A DNA stretch of 64,000 nucleotides. Source: Schlesneria paludicola DSM 18645 (GTDB lineage Bacteria > Planctomycetota > Planctomycetia > Planctomycetales > Planctomycetaceae). The translations under genes were made by a program, and so were the position numbers. Shown piece by piece: positions 55,032 through 64,000 of the stretch. Each line of letters starts with the position of its first letter. Position 1 is the stretch's first letter. The DNA is taken from NCBI RefSeq assembly GCF_000255655.1, contig NZ_JH636435.1, positions 2,256,658-2,320,657 on the forward strand. The letters run 5' to 3'. A model generated the notes under the pieces. That model had not been told where the DNA came from and did not search any database. It worked only from the letters and a program-made list of their open reading frames with translations.

Positions 55032-55505
55032 TCAAACCAAACGCTGCACGATTCGTTGCGTTGCAGAGTCGAGTTGCCTTGTATCGGGGATCGAATAGCG
55101 AATTCCGTTCGAGTCTGCGACCATGATGCGATGCGGACCCAACTTGCGAATGTCGTCCTCGCTCTCCAATTGAAAGCTCGTTTCACCGCGATCAGTCTCA
55201 ACGACCCAGCGACACGGCGGATTCGGATTGCTCGCCGAAATCACACGCCGAATAACGGGAACGAAATCGCGTGCCGAAAGTTCCAATTCCAACACTTTTC
55301 TGGCAGTTGGATTGAGAGCATTCAGAGTGGGCAACGTGAGAAGTTCATGTCCGTCAGAATCGACCAGTGCGATTGAACTTTCTGGATCAGTGATTGGAAA
55401 GCAACGGATCGGCTCAACGCCGGAGCAAGTGCGACCATCCCCATAGGTCATCAGTAAGCGGCCCCAGGCATCGTGGCTGAACGTCAGCGAAGTCAATTCG
55501 GTCAT
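55032..55505 (-). CDS. DUF1854 protein (cyanophycin-metabolism-associated type)
   Basis: About 157 residues from the ATG at 55505 (GGA 7-8 nt upstream); a GTG seven codons earlier is possible. FSHDAWGRLLMTYGDGRTCSGVEPIRCFPITDPESSIALVDSDGHELLTL and the end FQLESEDDIRKLGPHRIMVADSNGIRYSIPDTRQLDSATQRIVQRLV are typical of DUF1854. In some bacteria DUF1854 genes are linked to cyanophycin metabolism and an ABC transporter; here no cyanophycin gene is visible. Soluble, probably cytoplasmic. Confidence 0.88.
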   Translation of the reverse strand: MTELTSLTFSHDAWGRLLMTYGDGRTCSGVEPIRCFPITDPESSIALVDSDGHELLTLPTLNALNPTARKVLELELSARDFVPVIRRVISASNPNPPCRWVVETDRGETSFQLESEDDIRKLGPHRIMVADSNGIRYSIPDTRQLDSATQRIVQRLV

Positions 55506-55976
55506 ATCAAATTCCAACGTGGTCACAGCAAAAACACCACAGTGACCAGAATTCGTTCGTCGATTATTCAGGACTCAGGATCACCCCGCCGGACGAGATG
55601 TCCACATTAGCGCCTTCGATCGATGACGAGCACCTCTGTTTTTCAACGTACACGAGCTCGATCGTTCAACTGAAGCGGGCTTCGCCAGCATCGGACAGGC
55701 AACGGCACACGTCAAGTCTTAGCAGTTCTAACAAAGAGGGCGGCAGCAAAATCCAAAAGCGATTGAGATCAAAAAAAGCACGACCCCAGTTTGAGGTCGT
55801 GCTTCCATTTCAGGCAACGTCGCGAATTCATCGACAGTACATTGTCATGCCGCCGCCGCGACAACACACAAGTGAATCTTCAAACCTGAAATGCCCGACG
55901 ATCAATTCGTTGCAAGCAGGCCAACGAGTTTGCGGGCGATGCTCGCAAACCAGTCGGCGCTACAGTACCTATGCCA
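55506..55976. other. Intergenic region holding the rhlE terminator
   Basis: 471 bp between the DUF1854 start and the rhlE stop, both minus strand. It holds the terminator at 55771-55804 and otherwise no recognised gene; a plus-strand frame (55598-56359) runs into rhlE and looks like its antisense shadow. Confidence 0.55.
55771..55804 (-). terminator. Rho-independent terminator of rhlE
   Basis: On the minus strand AAGCACGACC and GGTCGTGCTT form a perfect 10-bp stem with a 9-nt loop (stem arms 55804-55795 and 55785-55776), and the run of T follows at 55777-55771. It lies about 170 bp after the rhlE stop. This is the clearest intrinsic terminator in the window. Confidence 0.88.
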
Positions 55977-57314
55977 CTAGCGGCTGCTGTAATTGCGACG
56001 TCTCGACGATCCACCAGGACGATTCTGCCCGAACGCACGACGCTCAGTTTGCGGAATCGATTCACCCGATTGGTTCTGAGACCGACGGGGAGGCGCAGCG
56101 CTGCCGCTCGTTGGACGAGCAGGGCGATGCGGCTCACGAGTCTCGAATTCATGATTTACCGCAGTCGGTGCTGGCGGCGCCATCAATGTTGGCAGCTTTC
56201 GAATTTCGATCGGCTGCCGAATGGCACGTTCAATCGCGCGCAACTTTGAGCGTTCGGCAGGGTCACAGAATGTCCAGGCGATTCCTGTCGCACCCGCTCG
56301 TCCCGTGCGACCAATACGATGCACGTAGGATTCAATTTCAACGGGCATGTCGTAATTAATGACATGCGAAATTCCGTCGACATCGATTCCGCGAGCGGCA
56401 ATATCGGTCGCGACGAGCACGCGCAAGCGGTTCGCCTTGAAGTCGGCCAGGGCGCGTTGCCGCTTGGATTGGGTCTTTCCACCATGGATCGCATCGGCGC
56501 GAATTCCAGCCTGCATCAAGTGGCGCAATACCTTGTCCGCCCCATGCTTGGTCCGAGTGAAAACCAGCGATCGAGTGACCGCGGACTCTGCCAGCAATGT
56601 GTGGAGCAGGCGCGGCTTGTTCGATTGAGGTACGATGAAAATCGCTTGCTCAACTGTTTCTGCAGCCGTCGCAACCGGAGTGATCTCAACCGCGACGGGA
56701 TTGCGCAACAGCGACGATGACAGTTCACGAATCTCTCGCGGCATCGTCGCCGAAAAGAACAACGTTTGTCGTTGCTTGGGGACGCGTTCGGCGATATGTC
56801 GAATGTCGTGAATGAACCCCATGTCAAGCATTCGATCGGCTTCATCGAGCACGAACGTTTCGACATGACTGAGATCGACGTGTCCTTGTCCCATCAGATC
56901 GCACAGGCGACCGGGGGTGGCGATGACGATGTCGACTCCGCGTTGCAGGGCGCGAACCTGAGGAACCTGACTGACACCACCGAACACCAACGTGTGACGA
57001 ATATGCGTCTTTTGACTGTATGCCAGAATACAATCGGCGATCTGAATCGCCAATTCTCGCGTCGGAGCAAGAATTAATGCTCGAATGGGACGACGAGCCT
57101 TGGCGGATGGGACGCCAGCTTCCATCAAACGATGAATGATCGGCAATGAAAACGCCGCCGTCTTTCCTGTACCCGTTTGAGCACAACCAAACAAATCGCG
57201 TCCCTGCATGACATGGGGGATCGCCTGGGCCTGAATTGGGGTTGGATTTTCGTATCCTTCCGCCGTGACCGCATTGACAATAGGCTCACAAAGCCCGAGA
57301 TCAGCAAAACTCAA
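55977..57314 (-). CDS. rhlE: DEAD-box RNA helicase, RhlE type
   Basis: 445 residues from a TTG at 57314, chosen because GGAG lies 6 nt upstream and the protein then begins SFADLGLCEPIVNAV, the standard RhlE opening; an earlier TTG at 57344 lacks a ribosome site. Motifs: Q motif PTPIQAQAIP, I AQTGTGKT, Ia PTRELA, II VLDEADRMLDMGF, III FSATMP, IV/V TDIAARGIDVDGISHVINYD, VI HRIGRTGRAG. The C-terminal 80 residues are Arg/Pro/Ser-rich, an RNA-binding tail common in this family. It unwinds RNA in ribosome assembly and RNA decay. Its own strong terminator lies downstream. Confidence 0.96.
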   Translation of the reverse strand: MSFADLGLCEPIVNAVTAEGYENPTPIQAQAIPHVMQGRDLFGCAQTGTGKTAAFSLPIIHRLMEAGVPSAKARRPIRALILAPTRELAIQIADCILAYSQKTHIRHTLVFGGVSQVPQVRALQRGVDIVIATPGRLCDLMGQGHVDLSHVETFVLDEADRMLDMGFIHDIRHIAERVPKQRQTLFFSATMPREIRELSSSLLRNPVAVEITPVATAAETVEQAIFIVPQSNKPRLLHTLLAESAVTRSLVFTRTKHGADKVLRHLMQAGIRADAIHGGKTQSKRQRALADFKANRLRVLVATDIAARGIDVDGISHVINYDMPVEIESYVHRIGRTGRAGATGIAWTFCDPAERSKLRAIERAIRQPIEIRKLPTLMAPPAPTAVNHEFETREPHRPARPTSGSAAPPRRSQNQSGESIPQTERRAFGQNRPGGSSRRRNYSSR

Positions 57315-58325
57315 AAAAGACTCCAAACTGGCCGTCGGAAGCAACCAACGAACACGACTTCCAGGTCGATGAAACGGAACCGAATCCAGCGGAAGGAGCT
57401 CACGATGTCCGGCCCTATTGCCGACAGCACCTGACGCATGCCGCGACTAAGACACAAACAGCCTGGTCAGGCAAACGAACTCACTTCGCGATGGAACCGA
57501 CACCCGTCCCGAGACCATTCATCGTGCCGTAGGCCGGCATGAGGCCGCGTGATGAGGAACCCGCGATTCAGAGATTCTCTACCAGTGCCTCAAACAGGCA
57601 TCCAGCAGCGAAAACCCTCTTCCAACGCTTTGATCGCGGGGTTCAGGACGAGATGTGTCGGACGCAAGTCGCGTCCAGATTGAAACCCACCGCACCCTGA
57701 AAGGTGTTTATCCGATGGCACATTCATTCGTCCAAAGGATGACAGAGCCTGAAGCTCTTAGTAGCGAAGTATAACAAGCCATGGCAATGAGTACAGAGGG
57801 AACGACTGATTTCGGCAGAAATCGTTTGATCACTGAGCGATTTGACCAGTTGAAGGGGGTTATTGATCAATTGAAAAACAAACGATCGCCTCGCGTGTCC
57901 TTGGCAACGTGAATTTGGAAGGAGCGACATTCCAAACGAAGCTATTCGCGAAACCTGCATTTGTCGTCGTTCGGAAATGCAGGAAGTGATCTAGAACGAG
58001 GAAGCCGATCAATATTCCGCGTCGGAAATCGAAAAGTGAATTCCGATGACGGGAAGCCCGTTGTATCTGTGGCGCACAATTACGACAAGATTGTCCTTCC
58101 GCTTGATGTCTAGACGCCGAAATCTATGATCTGATCGAGAATTGCGTCAAAACGAGTCTTCTGCGGTCGAATTTTGATCCGCAGAACCCGGTGCGATCGC
58201 TTTCTCCAGCCATCGCACCGGGAACTCAACCGGTCAAACAGGTCCAAATAGACCGTAACCAGAAGACAATTCAGATCTTCAGCGCGTGACGAAAATACGC
58301 GCTGACCTCAATGGAGTCGGCTGAT
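57315..58325. other. 1-kb gene-poor stretch with several hairpins
   Basis: No frame here has a recognisable product (the longest, minus 57724-57960, is not protein-like). Stems seen: CCTGCATTT/AAATGCAGG (57954-57983), ACGGG/CCCGT (58049-58061), CTGCGG/CCGCAG (58161-58184) and CCCGGTGCGAT/ATCGCACCGGG (58187-58222), the last two adjacent. The cluster before the nitroreductase gene could be a structured RNA or leader. Nothing else identified. Confidence 0.55.
58187..58222. repeat. Perfect 11-bp hairpin upstream of nitroreductase
   Basis: CCCGGTGCGAT and ATCGCACCGGG pair perfectly around a 14-nt loop. No T tract follows. It directly follows a 6-bp stem at 58161-58184. Confidence 0.7.
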
Positions 58326-58973
58326 ATGAAGCCTGTGCCCAATGACGTCGTCGAACGTCAACTCGCCTGGCGATACGCGACCAAGATGTTCGACCCGGCA
58401 AAGATCATCTCGGACGAGAATTGGCAGACACTGGAACAGACACTTGTTCTGACCCCGTCGTCGTTTGGGCTGCAGCCTTGGAAATTTGTCGTCATCACAA
58501 ACCACGAAGTCCGTGCGAAGCTCAAACTTGCCAGTTGGCATCAGGCCCAAATCGTCGATGCCTCGCACCTGGTCGTATTTGCCATCCGAAAGAACTTGAG
58601 CGTCACCGACATCGACGCGTACATCGCCCGCATCGCGGAAGTGCGCGGGACCACGGTCGATTCACTGGCAGGTTTTCGCAAAATGCTGGTCGGGACCATG
58701 TCGAAGCCCCCCATCGACATCAACGAATGGGCCGCGCGCCAGGTCTACATTGCAATCGGATTCTTCATGGCAACCGCCGCCCTCATGGGCATCGACGTTT
58801 GTCCAATCGAGGGTTTCGAACCCGAAAAATACGATCAGATTCTGGATCTCACTTCGCAGGGATACAGCGCGTGCGTGGTCGCGGCGGCTGGATTCCGATC
58901 CGATGCGGACAAATACGCCAACCTGCCCAAGGTCCGCTTCAGGACCGACGACGTCATCCAGCGAATCTCGTGA
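58326..58973 (+). CDS. Nitroreductase-family flavin oxidoreductase
   Basis: 215 residues from the ATG at 58326, which has GGAG 9 nt upstream; a start five codons earlier has none. The pattern RQLAWRYATKMFDPAKIISDENWQTLEQTLVLTPSSFGLQPWKFVVI is the FMN-binding start of the NfsB/YdgI-like nitroreductases, and GIDVCPIEGFEPEKYDQIL and the closing block GYSACVVAAAGFRSDADKYANLPKVRF fit the C-terminal FMN loop. It should use NAD(P)H to reduce quinones or nitro compounds in the cytoplasm. Stand-alone gene preceded by hairpins. Confidence 0.94.
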   Translation: MKPVPNDVVERQLAWRYATKMFDPAKIISDENWQTLEQTLVLTPSSFGLQPWKFVVITNHEVRAKLKLASWHQAQIVDASHLVVFAIRKNLSVTDIDAYIARIAEVRGTTVDSLAGFRKMLVGTMSKPPIDINEWAARQVYIAIGFFMATAALMGIDVCPIEGFEPEKYDQILDLTSQGYSACVVAAAGFRSDADKYANLPKVRFRTDDVIQRIS

Positions 58974-59012
58974 AACACCAAATCTGATTAAACGTCGAAG
59001 ACGTGCGTCGCA

Positions 59013-59032
59013 AGCAGACCAATACGTCTGCT
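59013..59032. terminator. Hairpin between convergent genes
   Basis: AGCAGAC (59013-59019) and GTCTGCT (59026-59032) form a perfect 7-bp stem between the nitroreductase and the PVC CxxCH gene. CGCA/CGCG flanks it. No T tract. Confidence 0.45.
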
Positions 59033-59064
59033 CGCGAACCTGTCAAAACAGCGTGACTGGGCCA

Positions 59065-62000
59065 CTAATTTCGCGGCTTAATTTCGCCAGAGCCAGACAA
59101 TTTGCGCCCCGAGGGATCGGACGGATGCTTGTCCAGCGACAAGAACGTGAAGAGATCGACGATTTCCTCTGGCGTCAATTGTTTCTCAAGTTGCTCGGGC
59201 ATCAACGAAATTTCGCTGACTTTCAATTCGTCGATATCATCCCGCGAGATCACTTCCTGCTTGCCCCCCTGAACCTTCAGAACGATTCGTTGAGGACTGT
59301 CTTCGGCGAGCAGCCCATTCAAGACCCGACCACCGTTCGTCACAACGGTATAGGACCGGTACCCGGCCCCGATCACCAGGCTCGGATCGAACACGTTCGA
59401 CAGCAATTGAGTGAAATCGTTTCGGCCATTCAAAGTCAGATCCGGACCGACTTCAGCGCCTTCGCCATAGATCTTGTGACACTGGGCGCACACTTTCTTG
59501 AATGCTCGTTCACCCGCAAAGGGGTCTCCCGGCGTCGTCTTGATCCGTTGTCGCATGCTGGAGATGTACTTCTCGCGATCGGGATCACGCCCTTCACGCA
59601 CTTGTCCCCAATTTTTTGTCAAAAGTGTTGTGAGTTCATCGTCATTGAGGTCTTTCAGGCGTCGCGCCTGGTTGACGTTGATGATGGACGAAGCCAGCTT
59701 ATTCTCTTCAACAAGTCGTAATAATTGCTTAGCCCATCCCGCACGCTGTGTGAGCAGTTCGATCGCCCGCGTTTGAAGTTCCGGCTCGAGCTTCTCGTAA
59801 CGGCCGAGAATCACATCACCGACTTGCTCGTCCTTCAGTCGGCTCAGTGAGGCAAGTATTTGGGACTTGAGCTCCAGATTTGCCGATGGCGAGTCAAATG
59901 CGGCAAGAAGCAACTGCAGCAACCCGGGATCGTTCGCGACGACCAACGAGCTCATTGCCGCCTGTCGTTGATCCAATGGAGAAGTCTCGGCCAAGATCAG
60001 CTTCCGAGCGACGGTTACAGCGCGCGGATCATTCCAGCTGGATGCCATGACCACCGCAGAAAAATGCATCGGCGAGCTGTCTGGACCATCAAGGATCGCG
60101 TCGAGACGACGGGCGAGGGCAGCCCTCAGTGTCATCAGATGTTCATCCGCGACCTCGCGATTCTGCACTTTCGTTGCCAGTTGTCTAAGTGACTGTGCGG
60201 CAGCCTCTGGTTGCCAATCGACGAGAAGATCAATCACGCTCGCAATCGCGGGCGCATCAAATTGTTTTCGAGCCAACAAGCGGTCGACAATTCGGGGCAT
60301 CATCGACACGAGGGCCACGTTCCGGTTCGATCCCTCTTTTTTCAAGATCTCAACGAACTGACCGCCATGCTCTTCCAGCAACGGGTGCATGTTCTGCCAC
60401 ACAATTTGCGAGAGAGCCAGATCGTCGTGTGCAGACGCCAAGGCACCAAGCTGAAGCCGAAACAATTGTGACACGAGCGGCTCATGACGTGATGCGTTCT
60501 TCCGCTCGGGATCAGTCCGCACGCTCCGGGATGCCGTGATCACCGCCTGCGCTTGTTCACGCGTACTGCTGCGATCCCAACGCATTTCTTCCAAGTGAGA
60601 AATGAACAAGTCACGAGACGGACTTTCGTCGTCGCGGAACTGACGAAGGGCCCAAACTCGAATGGCGGGATCTGCGTCGGTGAACGCCCAGCCCATTTGC
60701 TTGAACGAAGGTGTGACTGACAGACTCACCAACGTGATAAACATCCGGCGACGGTGTTCCCTTGTCACGTTTTGAGCGTCTGGCCCCGTCAGTCGACGTA
60801 CCAATTCATTTCCAATCGCCTTCGAATCACGCTCTTGCAATACTCGGCGAGCGGTATCACGAACGAAATCATTCTTGGCGCCGAGCAGATCAATCAGCGA
60901 CGTATCCGACTGCTTCGACAAATCAAAGCCTGCTGCTACGCGAGGTGTTTCGGCATAGCGAACGCGGTACAAGCGCCCTTTCAGACGATCAATCCCCGCC
61001 GGATCTCGATTGGCATCCTGATAACAGTGATAACGGTCGTACCAGTCGAGAACGTACAAGCTGCCATCGGGGCCGGTCTTCTGTACGACCGGCATGAACC
61101 AGGCGTCGTTGGCCGTCAAAAAATCTGGTTCTCCAAACCCGCGGTAGGTCGCACCGTGCTGCTCGACGCGATCAACATTGATACAACCGCCATGAATATT
61201 TCCCATATACAGCTTGCCGCGATAAGCGTCGGGATAGGTGTCGCTGTCGAAATAGTGAATGCCGCAATAAGCCGCCTTTTGATGCTTGTGCTTGACGATG
61301 GATTCCATCTTCCACGTGAAAGGAGGATACGGTCCGCCTTGACGGTGGTAGTAGGCCGACTCAATCAGATGCCACAAATGATCAATCACACAGGCAGAGA
61401 CAAACGCTTCTCCGTCATCGTTGAACGCAACACCCCAAGGGTTGCTCGTCCCTTCGCAAAACACTTGAAATTCACGCGTGCGGGGATGGATTCGGAACAG
61501 GGCGCAGGTCAAAGGCCACCCCGCATGACCTTCCTGATAGTTGCGATTCGTTTTTGAATAGTGAACATGCGATCGATTGAAGACGCCGTTCAAGCCATAG
61601 AGCCAGCCATCCGGCCCCCAAGTCAATGAATTGGGCAGCTCGTGCGTGTCTGTGCGACCGAATCCGGTGACCACGACCTCTTGCCGGTCCGCCTTGCCAT
61701 CGCCATCGGTGTCCTGAACAAACAACAGATCGGGTGCGTTCGCGACCCACACACCGCCATGACCCACGGCGATTCCACTCGGAATATTCAACCCTTCCAT
61801 GAAGACCGTGAACTTGTCCGCTTTTCCGTCACCGTTAGTGTCTTCGAGAATTTTGATGCGATCTTGTCCGGGTCCGGGCTCACGTCGTGGGTACTCCAGC
61901 GATTCCGTGATCCAAAATCGCCCCCGTTCGTCGATCGCCATCGCGACGGGGTTGACGATGTCCGGTTCGGCAGCAACGACCTCCACGGAAAAACCGTCGG

Positions 62001-62163
62001 GAACGGTCATCATCTTCGCGGCGGTCATGGGATCGCGAGGATCATTCGGCGGCTTGTCCTGCGCATGTGGAATCAATGGCGCCTTGGGGGCCTGTCCAAA
62101 CACAACTGCGGCTTGCCCCAACAACACACCGACGACACAAACCGTTCGTAACAACTCGCGCAT
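59065..62163 (-). CDS. PVC-type haem-binding CxxCH protein (membrane-bound dehydrogenase-like)
   Basis: 1032 residues with a signal peptide (LRTVCVVGVLLGQAAVVFGQ). Residues about 50-400 form a beta-propeller of the PVC dehydrogenase type: PDGFSVEVVAAEPDIVNPVAMAIDERGRFWITESLEYPRR, LNIPSGIAVGHGGVWVAN, NPWGVAFNDDGEAFVSACVIDHLWHL, PVVQKTGPDGSLYVLDWYDRYHC. A HEAT/ARM-like helical part spans about 430-850. The C terminus is a c-type cytochrome with C892-A-Q-C-H896 followed by KIYGEGAEVGPDLT and a distal region with ISLMPEQLEKQLTPEEIVDLFTFL (Met ligand candidate). Function is unproven; it may oxidise a sugar or polyol in the periplasm. Confidence 0.95.
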   Translation of the reverse strand: MRELLRTVCVVGVLLGQAAVVFGQAPKAPLIPHAQDKPPNDPRDPMTAAKMMTVPDGFSVEVVAAEPDIVNPVAMAIDERGRFWITESLEYPRREPGPGQDRIKILEDTNGDGKADKFTVFMEGLNIPSGIAVGHGGVWVANAPDLLFVQDTDGDGKADRQEVVVTGFGRTDTHELPNSLTWGPDGWLYGLNGVFNRSHVHYSKTNRNYQEGHAGWPLTCALFRIHPRTREFQVFCEGTSNPWGVAFNDDGEAFVSACVIDHLWHLIESAYYHRQGGPYPPFTWKMESIVKHKHQKAAYCGIHYFDSDTYPDAYRGKLYMGNIHGGCINVDRVEQHGATYRGFGEPDFLTANDAWFMPVVQKTGPDGSLYVLDWYDRYHCYQDANRDPAGIDRLKGRLYRVRYAETPRVAAGFDLSKQSDTSLIDLLGAKNDFVRDTARRVLQERDSKAIGNELVRRLTGPDAQNVTREHRRRMFITLVSLSVTPSFKQMGWAFTDADPAIRVWALRQFRDDESPSRDLFISHLEEMRWDRSSTREQAQAVITASRSVRTDPERKNASRHEPLVSQLFRLQLGALASAHDDLALSQIVWQNMHPLLEEHGGQFVEILKKEGSNRNVALVSMMPRIVDRLLARKQFDAPAIASVIDLLVDWQPEAAAQSLRQLATKVQNREVADEHLMTLRAALARRLDAILDGPDSSPMHFSAVVMASSWNDPRAVTVARKLILAETSPLDQRQAAMSSLVVANDPGLLQLLLAAFDSPSANLELKSQILASLSRLKDEQVGDVILGRYEKLEPELQTRAIELLTQRAGWAKQLLRLVEENKLASSIINVNQARRLKDLNDDELTTLLTKNWGQVREGRDPDREKYISSMRQRIKTTPGDPFAGERAFKKVCAQCHKIYGEGAEVGPDLTLNGRNDFTQLLSNVFDPSLVIGAGYRSYTVVTNGGRVLNGLLAEDSPQRIVLKVQGGKQEVISRDDIDELKVSEISLMPEQLEKQLTPEEIVDLFTFLSLDKHPSDPSGRKLSGSGEIKPRN

Positions 62164-62328
62164 AACTCAGAGCCTCGACGATAAACCCGGATGTAGAGTC
62201 TCGTCATAGTAGAGTAGACGCACGTCGCTTGCACCTCAGTCCAAGAGGAAACGAGGACAAAACGTGGATGATCGTTTGCGGGCGATCAGAACTCTCGCAA
62301 TAGAGGAAATACCAAGCGGACAAGGTGT

Positions 62329-63189
62329 TCAGCGAGCGGCATTGCCTCGGGCCGCTATCAGTCGACTTTTTCGAATCAACCAAACCGGAGCCACCAGAAA
62401 GCTTGCGACGAGTGTCCACGGAAGCAATGCGGCGACCACCAGCAAGACGCCTTGGCAAAAAATGTACAGAATTCTACACGAGTCGCGAAACGTTCTCACA
62501 ATCTTGGTGGCGAATGGCCCCTGAGCCATTGGCGGAGTGACGACTTGGCGCTCGATCAAGGTCACCGAGACAGTTGCCAAGTCCGTCTTACTCTTCATCA
62601 CATTGAGCTGCCCTTGCATCTGCTCGATCTCGCCGCGCACCCGGCTGATTTCGCGCTCCAATTCCAACGTCTCGTTGAGCGCGGCAGACTTTTCAAGGTG
62701 ACTCAACAACCGCTGTTCGCTCGCCTGCTTGTTCCTTAGACGAGCTTCCAAATCGGCAAATGCTTCCGTGACATCTTGAGCGTCCCGCGAGTGACGTTGG
62801 ACGTCACCCAGTTTTTCCAACTCGGCAACAAACGAATCGAATTGGGCGAGAGGCACTCGAATCGTCCAGAGACCTCTCCGATTGATAGCACTTACGCCTG
62901 AGAGTTCCTGATTCGCGAGAAATCCGCCTTGAACCTGCACTGCGTCAACCAATGCGGTGAGCTTCTGCTGAGCCGCTGTGAAACTCTCAACCACAATCTC
63001 AATCCGACTGGTATAGACGATCTTCCGCTGCACGACCGGCGCAGCCATTCCCACGTCACCGGGAACAGGAGCCTGCGCCAATGCAGCGTGAGGCGGTGCC
63101 GCGACGGATGGCCCTTCAACGCCGCTGGCACAGCCGAGACAAAGTCCTCCTATCACGCACCAGATAAGAAGCAACAGCAACTCTCGCAT
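62329..63189 (-). CDS. DUF4349 lipoprotein
   Basis: 286 residues from the ATG at 63189. The lipobox is LCLGC at residues about 15-19 (RELLLLLIWCVIGGLCLGCASG). The DUF4349 body follows: RKIVYTSRIEIVVESFTAAQQKLTALVDAVQVQGGFLANQE, WTIRVPLAQFDSFVAELEKLG, FADLEARLRNKQASEQRLLSHLEKS (coiled coil) and a terminal membrane segment (IFCQGVLLVVAALLPWTLVASFLVAPVWL). It is therefore lipid-anchored at the N terminus and inserted by a C-terminal segment, unusual because both ends are membrane linked. Function unknown. Confidence 0.9.
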   Translation of the reverse strand: MRELLLLLIWCVIGGLCLGCASGVEGPSVAAPPHAALAQAPVPGDVGMAAPVVQRKIVYTSRIEIVVESFTAAQQKLTALVDAVQVQGGFLANQELSGVSAINRRGLWTIRVPLAQFDSFVAELEKLGDVQRHSRDAQDVTEAFADLEARLRNKQASEQRLLSHLEKSAALNETLELEREISRVRGEIEQMQGQLNVMKSKTDLATVSVTLIERQVVTPPMAQGPFATKIVRTFRDSCRILYIFCQGVLLVVAALLPWTLVASFLVAPVWLIRKSRLIAARGNAAR

Positions 63190-63475
63190 AGTGCTCGCCC
63201 TCCTCGCTACGAAGGAAATCGACGTGTCACGAAACAACCACACCTCACTCTCGCCAATATGAGGTGGATGCATCGGACAAACAACACTTTCGCAAGTGGA
63301 TACGACATGACGTCGTAGATCGTGGGATGATTCTTAAAAGAAGGAATTCCGAATTGACGCGGATCACGCAATCATCGAAGTCCAACCAGAACTTCGAAGC
63401 ACGGGGTCACCGTTCAGCATCGCATGTCAATTCGCTATTCTTTCCAATACAGTCATTTCTGACGAGGTATATTGA

Positions 63476-64000
63476 ATGTCGATTCCAAACGAAAAAATTG
63501 AGGCGGCAATTCGCCATCTGAAGTCCGCGGATCCGATCATGAATTCACTGATCGACAGGGCAGGGCCATTCACCTTGAAACTGAATCGCGATCGATTCGG
63601 GATGCTGGTACGGTCGATCCTGTCGCAGCAAATCTCAACCAAGGCGGCCCGGTCGATTCGCATGCGGCTCGATGAACTGCTGAAGCCCGGTCGCCTTTCG
63701 GCGGAAGCGATTATCAACGTGACCGAGGATCAACTTCGCTCGGCAGGACTATCTCGTCAGAAAGTGTCATACTTGCGTGACCTTTCCACGTGCGTCTTGG
63801 AGGGACGATTGCGACTGGAACGCATCGGTCGACTCTCAGATGAAGACGCAATCGAGCAATTGATTCAAGTGAAAGGAATCGGACGCTGGACCGCTCAGAT
63901 GTTCTTGATCTTTTCGCTCGGAAGACTGGATGTATTCCCTCACGATGATTTGATCATCCGTTCGTCGATCAAGGAGTTGTACGAACTGGATGAACTTCCC
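63476..64000 (+). CDS. AlkA-like DNA-3-methyladenine glycosylase, 5' part
   Basis: First 175 residues, cut by the window end. ATG at 63476 with GAGG 10 nt upstream. Helices RFGMLVRSILSQQISTKAARSIRMRL open the HhH-GPD fold, the HhH hairpin is QVKGIGRWTA at 131-140, and the catalytic Asp is D158 in FPHDD. This is the arrangement of DNA-3-methyladenine glycosylase 2 (AlkA-like). It removes alkylated purines from DNA. The C terminus is outside the window. Confidence 0.94.
   Translation, partial: MSIPNEKIEAAIRHLKSADPIMNSLIDRAGPFTLKLNRDRFGMLVRSILSQQISTKAARSIRMRLDELLKPGRLSAEAIINVTEDQLRSAGLSRQKVSYLRDLSTCVLEGRLRLERIGRLSDEDAIEQLIQVKGIGRWTAQMFLIFSLGRLDVFPHDDLIIRSSIKELYELDELP

Noticed and set aside
55598-56359. 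253-codon plus-strand frame
   Set aside because: Mostly antisense to the rhlE C-terminal region and crosses the rhlE terminator; composition is Arg/Ser/Thr rich as expected of a shadow frame.
57724-57960. 78-codon minus-strand frame in the gene-poor kilobase
   Set aside because: No motif or ribosome site; overlaps the base of a hairpin; not called.
60754-61557. 267-codon plus-strand frame
   Set aside because: Antisense to the PVC CxxCH propeller; no ribosome site and no motif.
1-64000. CRISPR array or phage region
   Set aside because: I saw no series of regularly spaced direct repeats, and no phage structural, integrase or transposase gene in the window.

Overview
The window looks like a chromosomal segment of a planctomycete, most like the Planctomycetaceae/Schlesneria-Gimesia type, though this placement is by gene content only. 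Pointers are: two formylglycine-type sulfatases; a DUF1559 pseudopilin with the H-X9-DG-like tail; a PSD1 (PSCyt1-DUF1549-DUF1553) protein followed by DUF1501; a PVC-type haem-binding CxxCH dehydrogenase-like protein; a Ser/Thr kinase with C-terminal membrane segments; a SelL-related redox protein; DUF1349, DUF1854 and DUF4349 proteins; and large intergenic spaces with hairpins.

Layout. 0.6-1.8 kb: two secreted His-rich or cation-related small proteins. 2.0-6.7 kb (minus): lipoprotein, pseudopilin and two sulfatases, probably co-oriented transcription units. 7.2-15.3 kb (plus): a tightly spaced cluster of a double-winged-helix GntR/FCD regulator, PSD1, DUF1501 and a secreted serine esterase-like protein. 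15.3-16.7 kb (minus): a polytopic HGSNAT/DUF5009-like protein. 17.3-21.0 kb (plus): a DUF1349 protein, two small planctomycete proteins and a HAD phosphatase. 21.1-22.2 kb (minus): Tat-exported NHL propeller. 22.6-25.8 kb (plus): a secreted protein ending in a Hint (intein-like) domain, followed by a secreted coiled-coil protein. 26.1-29.8 kb (minus): a TPR-ASCH fusion and a YtrA-type GntR/ABC cassette with a 48-bp near-perfect palindrome over the regulator start. tRNA-Arg(UCU) lies at 30.0 kb. 30.1-32.2 kb: small membrane-protein paralogs including a frameshifted relic. 32.5-36.0 kb (minus): kinase and a DrrAB-type ABC exporter. 36.5-39.5 kb (plus): gnd-zwf (4-bp overlap) and a small membrane protein. 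39.6-47.5 kb (minus): giant CsgG-like/TPR protein, then a TetR-permease-ATPase-membrane-fusion exporter set (DevBCA/MacAB style). 47.9-51.3 kb: pyruvate kinase and DNA polymerase X. 51.2-64.0 kb: SelL-like redox protein, vWA protein, orphan LolD-type ATPase, DUF1854, rhlE helicase, a 1-kb gene-poor stretch with several hairpins, nitroreductase, PVC CxxCH protein, DUF4349 lipoprotein and the start of an AlkA-like glycosylase cut by the window end.

Functional themes are extracytoplasmic polysaccharide/sulfate-ester breakdown and planctomycete-specific surface proteins, export by several ABC systems under GntR/TetR control, and NADPH/glycolytic housekeeping (zwf, gnd, pyk). The observations most worth following are the Hint-tailed secreted protein and its coiled-coil partner, the tandem-HTH GntR regulator, the palindrome overlapping the ytrA-like start codon, the tetR promoter placed for leaderless transcription, the TPR-ASCH fusion, and the hairpin-rich gene-poor stretch at 57.3-58.3 kb. 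All family calls come from reading motifs by eye; no database search was run.
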